Shown here one piece after another: positions 35,329 to 47,996 of a stretch of 64,000 nt of DNA; position 1 is the first letter of the stretch; each line of letters starts with the position of its first letter. A model generated the notes under the pieces. It was not told the origin of the DNA. It ran no database searches and saw only the letters and a program-made list of their open reading frames with translations. Source of the DNA: Pholiota molesta. Taxonomy: Eukaryota; Basidiomycota; Agaricomycetes; Agaricales; Strophariaceae. A program made the translations under genes and the position numbers. Where the stretch lies: positions 62,001 through 126,000 of the forward strand of contig JACGCK010000118.1 of NCBI GenBank assembly GCA_014925825.1, written 5' to 3'.

Positions 35329-37817
35329 TTATGCTTTGCCCAACTCCTCCGCTTGCCTTATCACTTCCTCCAGACTCCACCTCTCCTTCTTCGGAATACC
35401 GTGCTTCAAATCCAACACATCCCCAACCTCGTCGCACGCGCGGAGGACACAATCCACATCCTCCTTCGTGTGCGCCGCGCTAACACAGAAGCGCACGCGG
35501 CTCGTCACCAGCGGCGTCGCCGGGTACGCAACGACGACGACGACGATCGGCGTCTGCCGGTCCTTCATCATGCGGTGGAACATGTTCATCTTGCCCGGGT
35601 TGAACAGAAGCAGCGGGACGATGGGCGACGCGGGGTGCCCGTACGTGATGAACCCGAGCTTGATGAGGCCGTTGTGGAGGTATCGCGAGTTGAATGCGAG
35701 GCGGCGCAGACGCGTGGTGCCTTCTGCGCCGGATGCCAGGATGGGAGGGAGGTTGAGCCAGGAAGGGAGCGCCGTGGCGGGTGCGGGGCCAGGATGGTGA
35801 TACTCCTCTTCCTGGTGGGTGATGGCCTTGGCGGATGATGGTTCGGTGGGTACAGCGATACCCATGATGCTGGCCATGCTTGCTACGACTTGGGTCAAGA
35901 CCGGGGGGGACATCGCCTCGGCATATGCGCCAGAGTGTCCGTATACTCGCATGCGGTCAATGAGCTGTTTACTGCCGGCAATGTAACCTCCGGCGGCACC
36001 GAAAGACTTTGTAAACGTTCCCATGAGAATATCGATTGACTTGGGGTTGATGTTGAAGTAATCAGCGACTCCACGGCCGTGCGGGCCGAGGGCACCGATC
36101 GAGTGGGCTTCGTCGACGAAGAGGTAGAACTATCCAATAAAGGTTATAATGATACCATTTTAGGTAATAAAGAAAGCAACAGCAACATACCTTGTACTTT
36201 TGTTTCAGCGCGATTACCACAGGCAAATTCACCAGCGTGCCTTCCATGCTATAAAGCCCCTCTACGATCACGAGAATCTTCTTCCATGGTCGATGCGTCT
36301 TCGGCTGGCCCTGGCTGATAACCTCACGAAGAAGCGCTTCGAGAGCTTCCATGTTATTGTGCTTGAACATACGAACATGCGCACCACTAAGGCGGACACC
36401 GAAACGGATAGAGGCATGGTTGAACTCGTCGGAAATGACCAGGCAGCCCTTGCTCACGAGGGCAGGAATGAACGTCGAGTTCGTGGCAAAGCCCATGGAG
36501 CTGATCACCGCGTCCTCCATGCCCACGAACTTGGCCACAAGTGCCTCGCTGATCGTGTGGAGGTCACTTGTACCTGACTCGAGCCGTGAGCCAAGGGTCG
36601 ATACGCCGTACCGCTTGACTGATTCCTCGACAGCATCCGCGCATCCACCGCGTGCCTGAGCGAATCCAAGGTAGTTGTACGAGGAAATGTTGAGCGCGCG
36701 TGTTCGTGTGCCGGTGAACAGCTGGGTGTGGTTGTAATCAGGCGAGATGCGGTCCAACAAGAGAATCGTGCGTCCTGCAACACCAGTCACAGGTTGCGAG
36801 AAGCATTCGTCCATGCGCGTCTTCAACCGACGTGTGTAGAAGGAATCAAAGTCGGAGTTTAATGGCGCATAGCCCTAAGGAATAAATATGTATCAGCAGT
36901 GCTCGAAGCAACATTAGAAAGAATTGAATGATGATTGGGCAACATTGCAAATATTTGGCAATCATCTCCTCGACAACGGAATCCAAGATGGAAAGCTGCT
37001 CAAAAGCGCAGCTTCATGCAGAAAAAGTCGCTCCGCATGATATAACCGCAGCAAACATAATTCGACAAACGGCGAGCAAATAAAGCTGCTTCCGAGCTGC
37101 GTAATTGGGACAAATTTTCGAAAAGGAACTCGTTCAGAAAATCGGGCTCAAAATGAAGCAATATACCACTACCATCACGCATCGCGTCGAAAGGGGCCGG
37201 TCAACACCGCACGTACAACCGCAGACAAAAAAAGACAAAAATAGGACAAAAACACTCACATCTCGTGGAATCAAGTGGTGATAGCTCGCTGGACTCAGCC
37301 GTTTGCCAACAAAATCCCTTATGTGACCCAAGACAATGAGGATGAGGTAGCTGATGTAGGTCGACAGGAGGATGTAGTATGGCGGGTCTTGCTCAACGTG
37401 GGGTTCAAGCGGCGTTCCGAGCTTGTGTTGGCTTACCGTGCGGTATGCCTCGTTTGCGCAGTGTCCAAACTCGGTGTGCACGGTGGTGAAGACTTGCTCG
37501 GAGGTAGGCGGGCGTAGGGGCAAGAGCAAACCATCCGCGTTGGACATCTCGCCCATGCGCTCGGCCTCGTGGAGAACGGTGTCCTCGGACGAGGAGGTGA
37601 CGGAAGACGAGAGCGACAGGGCCGGGGTGGAAATGGTCGACGCGCCTGACGAACCTGTGCGTGCACGGGCGGAAGCATCGGCCTGTGACAGCGCAGAGAG
37701 GTAGGATGCCGCAGATGCAGGGAGAACCGGGTTGGCTGAGCGCTTCTTGAATATCGAGGACGATTGAGAGGCTTTGCTCAGCGCCATCGGCGAAGGCAAT
37801 GGCGAGCTCATGGGCAT
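35329..37817 (-). CDS. LCB2: serine palmitoyltransferase subunit 2
   Basis: Three minus-strand exons (37817-37260, 36874-36191, 36129-35329) give 680 residues. The PLP-dependent enzyme condenses serine with palmitoyl-CoA, the first step of sphingolipid synthesis, in the ER with Lcb1. The N-terminal 110 residues are Ser/Ala-rich, followed by a membrane segment (YYILLSTYISYLILIVLGHI). The catalytic fold shows ISSYNYLGFAQ, GVSTLGSRLESGTSDLH, EGLYSMEGTLVNLP, VDEAHSIGALGPHGRG and the PLP-lysine motif GTFTKSFGAAGGY. It ends VDCVLRACDEVGDVLDLKHG and a basic/acidic helix. No frame breaks. The N-terminal extension is longer than in yeast. Another ATG (MALSKASQ) lies 11 codons in. Confidence 0.95.
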
Positions 37818-38802
37818 CCTGCTGGGGGACGTTAAGATGCAGGAAATGAGAGGTGACGGAGTGATGTGACTACAAAAAGGCTGCAGCCCACGAGGGTGTC
37901 GTCAAAAATATCGTCGTCGTCGTCGCTGTCGTTGTCGGCGCCGTTCAGGTCGTCTCAATGTCCTGTCGTGGGGGGAGAGAAGTTGGTTGGTTGGAAGCAA
38001 TTTCGTTGTATAAAATTGGTCAGAAACCTCACGTAACACCTCCGGGGCTTCCTTTATGGCGTGTGAATATGATGTCCCTGCAATCCTGTCCCCTTTCGGC
38101 CTTCACGTTCTTCTCTTCTGAAACCCTCTACACGCGCCTAAAGCTATATCTGAGTCAAATGTCTACATGATATGGAACATACAACACAATTTCTTTTGCA
38201 ATGTTGTTGGGTGCATTTCACTCGTTCACCATTGCCCTTTGCAAACTTTTCTGTTACTGTCGCTGCGTCTTGGATTGCGTCAGTATGTCTTGGTCATTAA
38301 CTTGCGCGATGATCTGGCGCCCGCCCATTCACGGGATTCGGTACGGAAATTCTCTCCATACGGCGTACATATTGACGAAAAAACGCGGTGTATTGGGAAT
38401 TTTGGGATGTATTTGGAGGACCGCATGTTGGCACGGAGACGAACGTTTGACGGAAATATCTGAAGCTATAAATAGTACATTCAACATTGGACTGCGTCGT
38501 TTCTGCCAGTGAGCGTTTAATCTACTATTACTGCGGGGAGTGTTTCTGCAAGCAGGCCGTCAAGGCCGTCAGGTCCGGTTTCCTTTCTTCGTCACACTGC
38601 ATGCAGTATAGTTTAAAAATGCGGCCCGATGTGTACTATCCAGCGAAGAAAATATCCAGAGAAAATGTCCGGATATTTCGCCTTTCCGACACATCGTCTT
38701 TCGTCTACCCGCTCATGATGAAAAAACTTGCTATAAAACAGTTCAGTAGTTCAGCATATAAGAAACGGAGTAGTAGCTACGAAACCTCTAACGATATTTG
38801 GC
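37818..38802. other. LCB2 upstream region
   Basis: Starts with a GTC/CGT trinucleotide-rich stretch (about 37905-37940, GTCGTCGTCGTCGCTGTCG) in the presumed LCB2 5' leader. Nothing else is recognised. Confidence 0.45.
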
Positions 38803-39240
38803 CTAATCGATTGCGGATGGCATAAAGAAACCCATTATATCCTCTTCCTTATCACCTTGGATGGCCTTCAGAAGGCCGCAAATTCCCTCGGCACTGGGAT
38901 GAGTGAATGAAGAGTCGGTGATGCGTCCATAGAGAATGACATTGTCGACAATCTGCAAAAGTGAATTGCTAGTGAGTTAAAAATCAGTATTCAGATATCG
39001 ACTGTAAGGACTGCAGAAACGTACAACAACCCCGCCCTTGCAAACAAGTCTCTTCGCCCAGCGAGGTATGTAGAGTAGGAGGTCTTATCCGCGTCGATAA
39101 AGACGAAGTCCAAGACTTCTACGGAGTGGAGCGTTGCGAGCGTGTCGACAGCAGGCCCTTCGATGACCTCCACCTAGATGTCTACCAAAGCAATCTTCAG
39201 GTTCTTCCGTGGTCACGCAGAACAGGCTATATATAAGTAC
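38803..39240 (-). pseudogene. truncated O-methyltransferase copy
   Basis: This is a partial duplicate of the methyltransferase 150 bp upstream on the same strand. It reads NLKIALVDI, a TAG stop (39176-39174), then VEVIEGPAVDTLATLH and DFVFIDADKTSYSTY, a frame change near 39055, KRLVCKGGVV, an intron, then IVDNVILYGRITDSSFTHPS and LKAIQGDKEED. The intact gene has VEVIEGPAAETLATLH, FIDADKP, KRLVRTGGVI and IVDNVVRYGRVAD. The N-terminal half with the SAM-binding GT loop is missing. The in-frame stop, the truncation and the frame change together argue for a pseudogene. Confidence 0.75.
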
Positions 39241-39386
39241 TTGATAGTGACGAGGAAACATGTCGCATAAATCTTAAGCGCTTGTGCACCCAATGAAAAG
39301 GCGCCCATCACTTTTCAAGTTAGCATTCAAAAACGATTAATTCTAAAATGCCGAAAACCCGTAGGTTGAACATATGCATGACATAA

Positions 39387-40256
39387 TCAAATGCGCACCG
39401 CATAAATAAATCCATCGTATCCCTTTTCACCGACAGTGCCAATCGTAGTAGCATCCACCTCCTTATCTCCTTTGATAGCCTGTAATAGGCTACGCACGCC
39501 CTCTACACTAGCGTCTGAATAGGCGGGATCAGCGACGCGTCCATAGCGGACAACGTTGTCCACAATCTATAATGACAAAAATTGCTTGGACATTTATCGT
39601 TTAAATAATAAACGAAACGCAACTTACAATTACACCGCCGGTACGAACAAGCCTTTTCGCTTCAGTAAAGTAAATCACGTTGGAGGGTTTGTCCGCGTCG
39701 ATGAAGACGAGGTCGAAAGGTTCTTCTGGATGGAGCGTTGCAAGTGTCTCCGCCGCAGGTCCTTCGATAACTTCAACTTGGTCTGCGAAACCAGCAGTCT
39801 TCAGATTCTCTCGCGCTACCTGAGGCCAAGAAAATCAGCTTTTGCTCTGACGGCATTGATTAATAGAATAATAGATACCTTCGCGTGATGAGCTGATACC
39901 TCGAGAGTTACAATGCGCCCATCAGCAGGGAGGCCACGCGCAAGCCATGTCGTTGAATATCTACAACGTTAAAAGATCAAGTCGGTCACTGAAGATCAAA
40001 TTCAAGGTCCTCGAATGACTTACGCTCCCAGTGTGCCAACCTCCAGAATGCGTTTGACGCTTAACGATTTGACCAACAAGTGCAAAAATTTGCCTTGTGC
40101 CTCAGAGACCGCGATGTCGGGAAGGCCCTGGTCCTTGTTGTTCTTCATGATCGCGTCCAGGACGTCATCCTTGGGAATGAGGAAGGAGTTGTGATACTCG
40201 TCGGAGCGCTTCCAGTCTTCGATGGTGGTAAGTTGATGTTGCTGTCGGCCTGCCAT
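39387..40256 (-). CDS. class I SAM-dependent O-methyltransferase (CCoAOMT/COMT type)
   Basis: Four minus-strand exons (40256-40024, 39960-39879, 39819-39628, 39566-39387) give 228 residues, the normal size of this small methyltransferase family. SAM-binding motif I is KRILEVGTLGAYSTTWLARG, split by the first intron. Motif II is GRIVTLEVSAHHAKVARENL. The metal/catalytic region is FDLVFIDADKPSNVIYFTEA and GGVIIVDNVVRYGRVAD. In this family the Asp pair of FIDADK and the Asp-Asn of VDN bind a divalent cation that orients a catechol hydroxyl. The natural substrate in fungi is usually unknown. A broken copy lies directly downstream. Confidence 0.92.
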
Positions 40257-40557
40257 TTAGACTCTAACTCTTGGATCCGGATGTTCGAAGATATAGAGAT
40301 GATGTTATTTCTGTCCTATTAAGCTATGTCATGCACTCGCTTTATAGTCGAGGAATGACGGTAACATTAGAATTTAGAATCCATCGAGTCACACGGGTGA
40401 TGGGAGGCACATGCCGCAATTTCGCGATAAAACACATCAGATAAGATCTCCTCCACAACCTCCATCAAAATATATTTCGGTCTGTGTTCCGAATCTCCAT
40501 TGCGCTGCGGCACCAAGCTGGCACTAACCTTTTGGCTCATAAAACAAGTGCTCCCCT
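40257..40557. other. short intergenic stretch
   Basis: Separates the methyltransferase start from the end of the next minus-strand gene. Nothing recognised. Confidence 0.4.
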
Positions 40558-42197
40558 TCACATTACCCACTCGAGCACTTTACGCGCTTCTTCGCTCCTA
40601 CGTTCCACCACTGCCGCGACCTCCGGACCCCAGACCGCTTCAGGCGGCGTGGCGGCCGAGCCATCCGTGTTCCAGCATGCCTTGACGTGTTTTTCGGCGT
40701 CATTCAGCTCAAACACTACGCAATTATCGATGCTAAGTGGGCGAGAGGGATCCCACCGTACGAGGGTCGGCCGCGTGGGGACATCATGCGGCGGCACGGC
40801 TGATCTACCGCGATAGATGTCTTCGAAGATGAGCGCTACATCGTCTTCGTCTATTGGTAGTTTGCTGAATGGGAAATGTAATCATATTAAAGGGTGAAAA
40901 TGAGACGTTGGCGCATGACGTACTTGATTTGGTGTCCCGCAATTTTGGATTCTCTGACCAGTAGGTCGCGGTATATCCGTTCATACAGCTTCTTCCTGTT
41001 TTTGATGGGGAGTGGGTTGGAGATGGGTTTGCCTGCGAGCTCGCAGAGGACGTATGTCGCGATGTGCAATCCAAAAATAGCAGGCAAGGGTCCCAGGACA
41101 GGCAGTATGCGGACGCGGAAGTCGTCAAATACCCCAAGCTCTTTCACAGGTCCCTTTTGGAATTCCTCTTCCGGCAAAGGTAAGAGCTTGATGTCACCAG
41201 GCACTTCGGTGGAATAGACGACCGGAATTCCAGACTCGACACCGAGCAGGCGTAGTCGCCTTCGTACTGAACGTGCAAGTGGGTCGTAAATTGTGTATGA
41301 GATATCGCTTATTTGTATTCTTGTAGGGTCGCACTTTGCTCCAGCACCCATGGAGGAAAAGACCTGCACCCATTTGTAAACATATGCGAAGAATCTTTTA
41401 GAAACGGATCCTGACCTTGATTTTGTTATCATGGCAATATTTTAGAAGGTCTACCTTTGTTTGGATGTTGTCTATAGCGTCTATGGAGAGAAAAATTAGG
41501 TCGCTAAATGACAGAAATGCTAAATAATAACTGACCAATAACCCAGTCGGCGTCTTCCAGCAATAATCCGCCTTCTTCTTTGCGCCAAATTTCAGTTCTC
41601 GCGTCCACTTCGACCCACTTCGAAATCTCCTTCAACGCTTTCTCTATACATTTGACTTTGGGGGTCCCCACATCCGTAATGCCTGCAGTGGCATGTCGAT
41701 TGAGAGACGAGAGGGAAACGTAATCGAAGTCTACAAGGCGAATATTGGTGATTCCACTAGAATCACAAGGACTTAGATGTAGAAGGAGTCAAGTTTTGCA
41801 CTACTCACGATCGAACGAGCATCACAGCAGCCCAACTACCGACCCCTCCGCATCCCACGACGACGACTCGCCCTTGTCTGATCTTCGCCATTCCTTCCTC
41901 CCCGAAAAATGCATAATTTCTGGCTAATTGCTCCCGAATAAGCTCTTCATCGTAGTCCAAGCTCTGAGCCTGTCGGCTGGGCTCAGTAGAGGGTTCAGGA
42001 TAGTCTATTTGCGGTTCTTGCAGAGATTCATTTGACAAGTCGCTAATGGAGCGTTTGATTTCTTCGTCTAGTTCTTTGCGTCGTATGCGTTTCGCATGTA
42101 GGTTATAGGCCTGGATTATCCCTGCCGTCGCAATAGATGCAGCTGCAGCCGCAGCGATAAGTTGAGTTTTATGTGATAGGTTGTTGAAAGAGTTCAT
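40558..42197 (-). CDS. tRNA threonylcarbamoyladenosine dehydratase (TcdA/Tcd1-2-like)
   Basis: Five minus-strand exons (42197-41809, 41756-41536, 41480-41416, 41363-40924, 40864-40558) give 473 residues. It is an E1-like ThiF-fold enzyme that uses ATP to cyclise t6A37 of ANN-decoding tRNAs to ct6A. The nucleotide loop is VVVVGCGGVGSWAAVMLVRSG. It is followed by RLVDFDYVSLSSLNRHA, DADWVIDAIDNIQTKVDLL and SMGAGAKCDPTRIQISDI, all family hallmarks. An N-terminal hydrophobic helix (QLIAAAAAASIATAGIIQAY) matches the mitochondrial outer-membrane anchor known for yeast Tcd1/Tcd2. The C-terminal 100 residues (LVRWDPSRPLSIDNCVVF onward) are the fungal extension. No frame breaks. Confidence 0.93.
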
Positions 42198-43119
42198 CGT
42201 GCAAATAAAAGTTGCATTGACGCACTTCGGCAGCCGAAGTCCGAGGCTCCTTCGATTTCCCACACTTCTCCTTGCGTGCCACTGGAGTCTGACATGGGCA
42301 CCTTGTGGGCACCCAACTGGTGTCGGATTGCATCGGGATTGCATTGCTCTATAGAGTTCCTCGATACTTTCAGGAATTTTTTTTGATGAACAGTTAAGAT
42401 TTTTTGATTTTGATTTTGGCGGCTGAATTTCGAACATACTTACTGAGTACTATTGGGCGCATGCCATTCACATGAAATCCTGCTAGGTCTCCTTCAAAAA
42501 AAATTGAGGATGAAACCTGTCTTTCCTCGCCTTTCATACTTCGCCCCATCGGCACCACACCACCAATGCCACAAGATCTATAGTGGAATATGTTTTCCAA
42601 TTGATCACTCAGGGGATGTTGAACAATCTTCGGAAAAATATCGAACGAGGTCATGAAGAGCTTGCAATGAAAATTTGAAGAAATTTCATGATGGCCCTTG
42701 AGATACTTTTCAGAACTGTCCAGCTTCAGATAGAGCAGTACAAAATCAACCCCGCAGCTATTCTTCGAAAATCCTAACTTCCGACAACGTCGCTATACTT
42801 AAACAGAAACAGAAAGATTCTTTAAATTTAATATCTTTAACACTGAGTTCGGGAGTTCGGCGACGAACTGATTGTTTACATTTATCTATACAATATAGCG
42901 TGTACATAATTCTACAACATTGGATCATACAAATACATTCCAGCGGGAAAGAAATCCTCTACGTACACATACACATTCCGACCAGGGAAGAAGCAAGAAA
43001 ATCCAGGAAGAAAGAAAAGCAGAACAGTAGAGAACGAAAACTACGAAAATGATAAACACGCAACAAAGCGTAAATCATAACGCCAAGCGCTCCAGGCCCA
43101 TGATAATGGGGACGTGACC
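42198..43119. other. intergenic stretch, no gene seen
   Basis: Contains a small minus-strand open frame at 42394-42654 with no recognisable features. The region near 42840-43080 is A-rich. Confidence 0.45.
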
Positions 43120-45663
43120 CTATGTCAAATAGAGTATCGTCCGGCGCTGCGTTGAAAAGAGGAACAGAGTGATGAATGCACCGACCAAGAAGCCCGTGAC
43201 AATGTACGAGGCAGTCTCAGTCGCCACCCCAGTGCGCAGTTGCCGTCTCCCGCGGTATTCCTCGTCAACTTCTTGTTCGAGGATAGGAGAAAGCAAGCTA
43301 ATATGACTCTTCGGGGGAATGATTAGGACAGCGTGTGTGCGTGGTGGATCGTCGAATGTAGATATCACAGGAGTCGTGGGCGGCGATGATGATCGGGAAG
43401 AGGACGTTCGAGACAAGGTAGATGGCAAAGAATCCAGAGACCATGCTGGAGAAGGCGGCAACGGGGTTATAAGTGGTAGGAAAGAATCACTTGACGCAGA
43501 AGAATCTGTAGACGAGGAGGTAGAGGATGAGGTCGATCTGGACACAGACGCCGTTGAAGGTAAAGAAACGTCCACATGATTGGGGGAAGGTGGTAAAGGA
43601 ATAGAGATTGGGTCAACTGGGGGTGGCGCTGAGAAAGGAATGCGGGGCTCCACATCCGAAAATGAGACAGTTCGTGAATGTAAACCCATTGAGCGCATCG
43701 TTGGAACGAATTCAAATGAGTCCGAGTAGGATGTTGCGAATGACAAGCGCTTCAGCGGGAACTCCATCGGCTCGCAAAGGGTGTCCACCGACATGATCGA
43801 GGAGCGCCTCGAGGACAAAGGAGATCCCAGCTGGCCGACAATAACCCATGCATGAGACGAGGACAACGGAGAGGGGAACTCTTCCTGTTCGACCTCGCTG
43901 TCCAGGTGGAGAATCGCATCCTGCTCATCCAAAGGTTCCTCTTCTGGTTTCGCAGCTCCATCCGCGCTCCTTCCTCCTTCCAGATTTGCTGTATCATATA
44001 CTTTTGCGTCCGCCGGATCTTCACTCTGCGGCAGGTAATCATCAATCTCTGTCGCTCCTTCGTCTGTCTGCGGCGTAATATCGTCGGCGTTTGCGGTCTC
44101 TTGGCCTTTTCCTTGGATATCACGCGTGACACCTGATTCTCGAGCGTCTTCGGCTTCCACAATGGCAGGAAGTTTCGAAGGAGAAAACACAGGGGACCAT
44201 GTCGGCGGAGTGGGTGGCGGGGAAGCTGGCTCATCCGAGGCCGGAGATGACTTGGTAGAGGGAGTTTCCTCTTTGTTCGCTTTGAAAGAGAACTGGCTCG
44301 CAGTGGCGATGCCACCCAACGGAATGGTAACGGTAGGGGCAAAGAGAGAGTTACGCGGTGATTCCGGCGGCGTGATTGGAGTTTGAAAGGAGATTGGGAT
44401 CCGCGGTAGAACGGCGACCGACATATGCAAAGATGGGCGTGGTGGGTTGGACGAATGGTCGATTCGGTTCACAAGAGTGGGTTCGTCTGACTCTTCAAAT
44501 TCAACTTCGAAGTCGCCATCTGAATCGATTTCGACGTCGTTGGCGAGATAGCCTGAATTCTGCTGGATTTTGATCGTCTGCTCCAGTCCATCGACGACAA
44601 ATTGTAAGCGAGATATTTCTTCTCGTTTCTGCTGGTAGTAGTTCTCTCTGAGCTCCTCCCCGAGTGAGAGGACCATAACTTCAACTATTCGGCGAACTTC
44701 AGGATGGTCCTTCACCCAACAATTGCCCGGCCAGACGGAAATAGCGATAGCGAGAGTGCGGAGATAAGAAATGGCGAGGTCGAAGTCATCTTGGACGACA
44801 TTGTGAAAGAATGGTCGCAGAAATGATAAGGCTAGCCTGACGGCTCCTGCTGTCGAATCCCGCAGACGAACATCCACGGACTTTGCCGTGAAAGCTTTCG
44901 TCATGTCTTGACAGAATTGGCGGTAATTGTGTTTGCGCTTAGTGTAATCCCATGCGACCTGATCGAGCGGGTTCCCATCGATGATCTGGATGTCCTTGTG
45001 CAAGAAGTACGATGGCATCTTTCGGAGAATTTGCAACAAGGGAATAGATGCAAGAACCGCTGGTCGAGGAATGACCCCGTACACGAGGACTGATTGAGAG
45101 TCCTGCGAGAAACGATACCACTTCCAGAATTGCTCAGTGCGCCTGTTATATTTTTGATCAGTAAATAACAGTCAGAAGCAACAAAAACAGACATACTCCT
45201 CGGGTGAACTCTTCTTCAATAGCTGGATGGCGGTAGCTGCCCGGCCACCGAGTGCGGGGGAATCAATGATCGCAATCTCTACATCCTTCTTCACTCCAAT
45301 ATGGTAACGTCTAACCGCTTCCCAAATGGCCCAGGTAAAGCTGAAGGACGTTGATATGTAGGAGGATGACGTTCGTGTGGTCCATTCCATGTGTCGCGCG
45401 ACCTCGGCATATGAGCCGACCATTGGTTCGGAGAACTTGACATTGGGAGGATCTACTGGTGAGCGGGAAACCAGCTCGTCGAACCTGGGAGCAACAAAGA
45501 ATGGATCGGTGTCGTCACCAAATGGCGACCTTTCCTTCGGAGTGTATACGCGGAAGAGGAATCGATTGGATTTTATCAGGGAATCGAAATCGATATCCGT
45601 CCCGAAGCCGCACTGCGGTAGGGAGTTAATATCTGCATCGAGATCAGAAGCGGGCGCAGACAT
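43120..45663 (-). CDS. DUF7587-like protein with C-terminal membrane anchor
   Basis: Two exons (45663-45197 and 45142-43120) give 829 residues. The first 170 residues match, from memory, the basidiomycete DUF7587 pattern: RFLFRVYTPKERSPFGDDTD, PFFVAPRFDE, a VARHMEWTTRTSSSYISTSF block, WAIWEAVRRYHIGVKKDVEI and the AIIDS element. The middle continues with FWKWYRFSQDSQSVLVYGVI. The second half is acidic and Ser/Pro-rich (EEEPLDEQDAILHLDSEVEQ) and ends with one hydrophobic span (ASYIVTGFLVGAFITLFLF) about 15 residues from the end, suggesting a tail-anchored protein. Function is unknown. An upstream in-frame ATG at 45741 is an alternative start. Confidence 0.85.
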
Positions 45664-46421
45664 GGTGGGAGTGGTGAGGCAACGGCAGAGTCCAAAGTTC
45701 AGTTTTTGAAGGCTGGGAACATCGTCCTCATGCAAAGGCACTGGAAGGTGAAACGAACATGCACCAGTCCTTCATAATAACGTGGAATGTGAGTTGTGGT
45801 CTGTCTTCAGCCGGTATGGAACACGTGTATGCAGCATGTTTCCAGCGTGGCCTATAGCGTTCAAGTGTAGGCTCAGCCTCGGCACTCCCACAGAGTGTGA
45901 CTCTACACTTGTTCTCCGAAGTTATAGGACTGTTCCATAAACTCAACCGCGTTTTCACTTTCTGATTTAACATGTTAGTGCCGTTGCTTTTCAACCACCA
46001 AAAACTTGAGTCTGACCTTAGTAGACTCCGAAAATTGAATCGGATACATTCCGGACATTACCATTGGTACCGCCTCCTGGACCATCGCCTATGAATCCCT
46101 AAAGGCTAAGATCCAGTGCGCTATGAAACGTTGAGGAAGTCGGAGTGAAAGGAATTGTCCCCGTAATGAAAGCGAATATTGTTGCTCAAGTCGTTCAAAC
46201 GCCAGGAGTGATGCATTGATGGCCGATACCAAGCCGATACCATGATGGGCCATCAAAACTTGAAATATAAAAGGAAGGTGCTAATAATAACTCCGCCAGC
46301 GCGCCTTTGTTTGGGAAACATTGCACGCCGCCAGCATGGATCTCTCCAGTGCATAATCTCCTCTTTTGTCTCATCACTATACATTGACCATCGCCATCCG
46401 CCCCAGCTGAAAAGGAGGGAC
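45664..46421. other. intergenic stretch
   Basis: Upstream region of the DUF7587 gene (-) and of a doubtful plus-strand frame. No element recognised. Confidence 0.4.
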
Positions 46422-46862
46422 ATGGGCCAGACCAACGGACTGATTTCTTCGGATCTACGCTATTATCTCTTCATGCTCGTCAGACGATTCTGTGGAATTT
46501 TACTCCTCAAGGCAGACATTGAAGGCGTAAAAAACAGTCCAGCCGCCCTCCACAAACAGGTTGCTGATGCAGAGAAGACCATCGCCGAGAAGTTCGTGCC
46601 CGAACCACGGAGTACCTATGAATATAAAATGCACCCTGTCATGCTGGCTGTGAAGCTCGATGCAGTCCATGAGGTGCATGTTCTCGCATGCAAAGAATGT
46701 GGGGGTGAGAAGGGAAAACGTTACGTTGCGTTCGCTATCGTGGCCTGTCCATGGAAAACAGATGTCATTCAAGCACTGGAAGCACTTGGAGTTACGCGGC
46801 TAACTCATCTTTTGTTCATCTTTGGTCTAACAAGCTTTTATCTGGTGATCAATGAAAGCTGA
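46422..46862 (+). CDS. doubtful hypothetical protein
   Basis: An open frame starting MGQTNGLISSDLRYYLFMLV, with a helical middle (SPAALHKQVADAEKTIAEKF) and MHPVMLAVKLDAVHEVHVLA. I do not recognise it. The amphipathic text and hydrophilic/hydrophobic alternation look more protein-like than chance. The frame is open upstream to 46242. No confident splice to the downstream frames (46862-47885) was found, though pieces such as DSDEIDLVLSGLAKLHFDID near 47085 may be exons of the same gene. Confidence 0.3.
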   Translation: MGQTNGLISSDLRYYLFMLVRRFCGILLLKADIEGVKNSPAALHKQVADAEKTIAEKFVPEPRSTYEYKMHPVMLAVKLDAVHEVHVLACKECGGEKGKRYVAFAIVACPWKTDVIQALEALGVTRLTHLLFIFGLTSFYLVINES

Positions 46863-47996
46863 TGTTTTTCTCAATTATAACAAACCATGGCCACGCACGT
46901 CAGACCAATACCGAGTTCTCTCCGCTCTCTAAGGCGCCTCTGGATCGGAAACTGGATCTACTACGTGTCGCCGGCCATATCGACTTACCGACTCAGTTTC
47001 GTCTTCTGGAAATTACCTCTCCGTTGAGGGCTGCCAGGGACTATTCGCGTCGCAAGCTACTTTTCTTTACATCTGGATTCTGATGAGATAGACTTAGTCC
47101 TCTCGGGCTTGGCAAAACTTCATTTCGACATTGACATGAACACCGCAATCAACTATGACTGCACCGACGATCTTCTGGCTGCGCACCACAGAAAATTCAT
47201 TAATATGCGACTTATACGGTCCTTGACTCTATGGCCTTGGCATTTATTTTCGACCGTGTCAACTGCCTACTTACTAGACATCGCGGCTGGGTTGCAATGA
47301 TGTCTTCCCTCGAGATCAGTGGCGTTTAAGCGGACACTACTCGTCAAAATGTACATACTGTTCTTCCTCATATTCTGCGACGGTAAATTGTTACCAATGT
47401 CAGTAAGCTTGCTTAGTGACAATGTGGTCGTGCTTCGCAACATATGCCTAGGACCCTCTCAGAGGAAACCACTTCTGTGGAGTATCTATGATATCTTGAG
47501 AACCATTTGCCATGGAAGTTTTCTACCACAACTACCAGCATTATGGCCTTTAAATCCGCACCATATCCGCATACTCTTCACCGAGTGTGAATCTAGGAGT
47601 GGCATGATGCTTACAGAAGGTCTTTCTACATTCACGTCAACATCGGCCTACCTGAAAAGGCTACAAGATGCAACCGAACGCCTAACGGTTTCTGGCTATT
47701 ATTATGCTTCAATCTTAGGATACATTCATTTCTGTAAGCGCTCTCACAATGCTCCTGTTTGCGATCAACTTGTATTGTCAATCTCCACGAAGAGCGTCTG
47801 TTTGCTTCGCATCTTCCTGATTTGGCTCTCATTTTCCCCAAGTATGTGTTTCTGGATTCGAGGCGCAGCTGTAACTAGGACTTGATCGGTGAATTCTTTA
47901 AGAATGGCACAAGACTCGAATATAAAAGCTGCTGTTCTGTCCCTACAGATCCTATCCTTCCTTGGTCCTGAAACATATATCGTCTATTTGTCTATC
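46863..47996. other. unresolved stretch with exon-like fragments
   Basis: Two plus-strand pieces look partly coding (about 47060-47230 and 47560-47720) but lack a consistent gene model. They may be decayed remains or later exons of the preceding frame. Confidence 0.3.

Noticed and set aside
41805..42437. Longer N-terminal extension of the TcdA-like gene (start before 42197)
   Set aside because: The extra upstream residues are unlike the family, whereas ATG 42197 leads directly into the expected membrane anchor.
43752..44342. 196-codon Arg/Ser-rich minus-strand frame
   Set aside because: Overlaps the low-complexity part of the DUF7587 gene in another frame; a shadow.
47319..47885. 188-codon plus-strand open frame
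   Set aside because: Considered as a gene, but no family text, no good start context and no consistent exon links were found; left inside the unresolved stretch.
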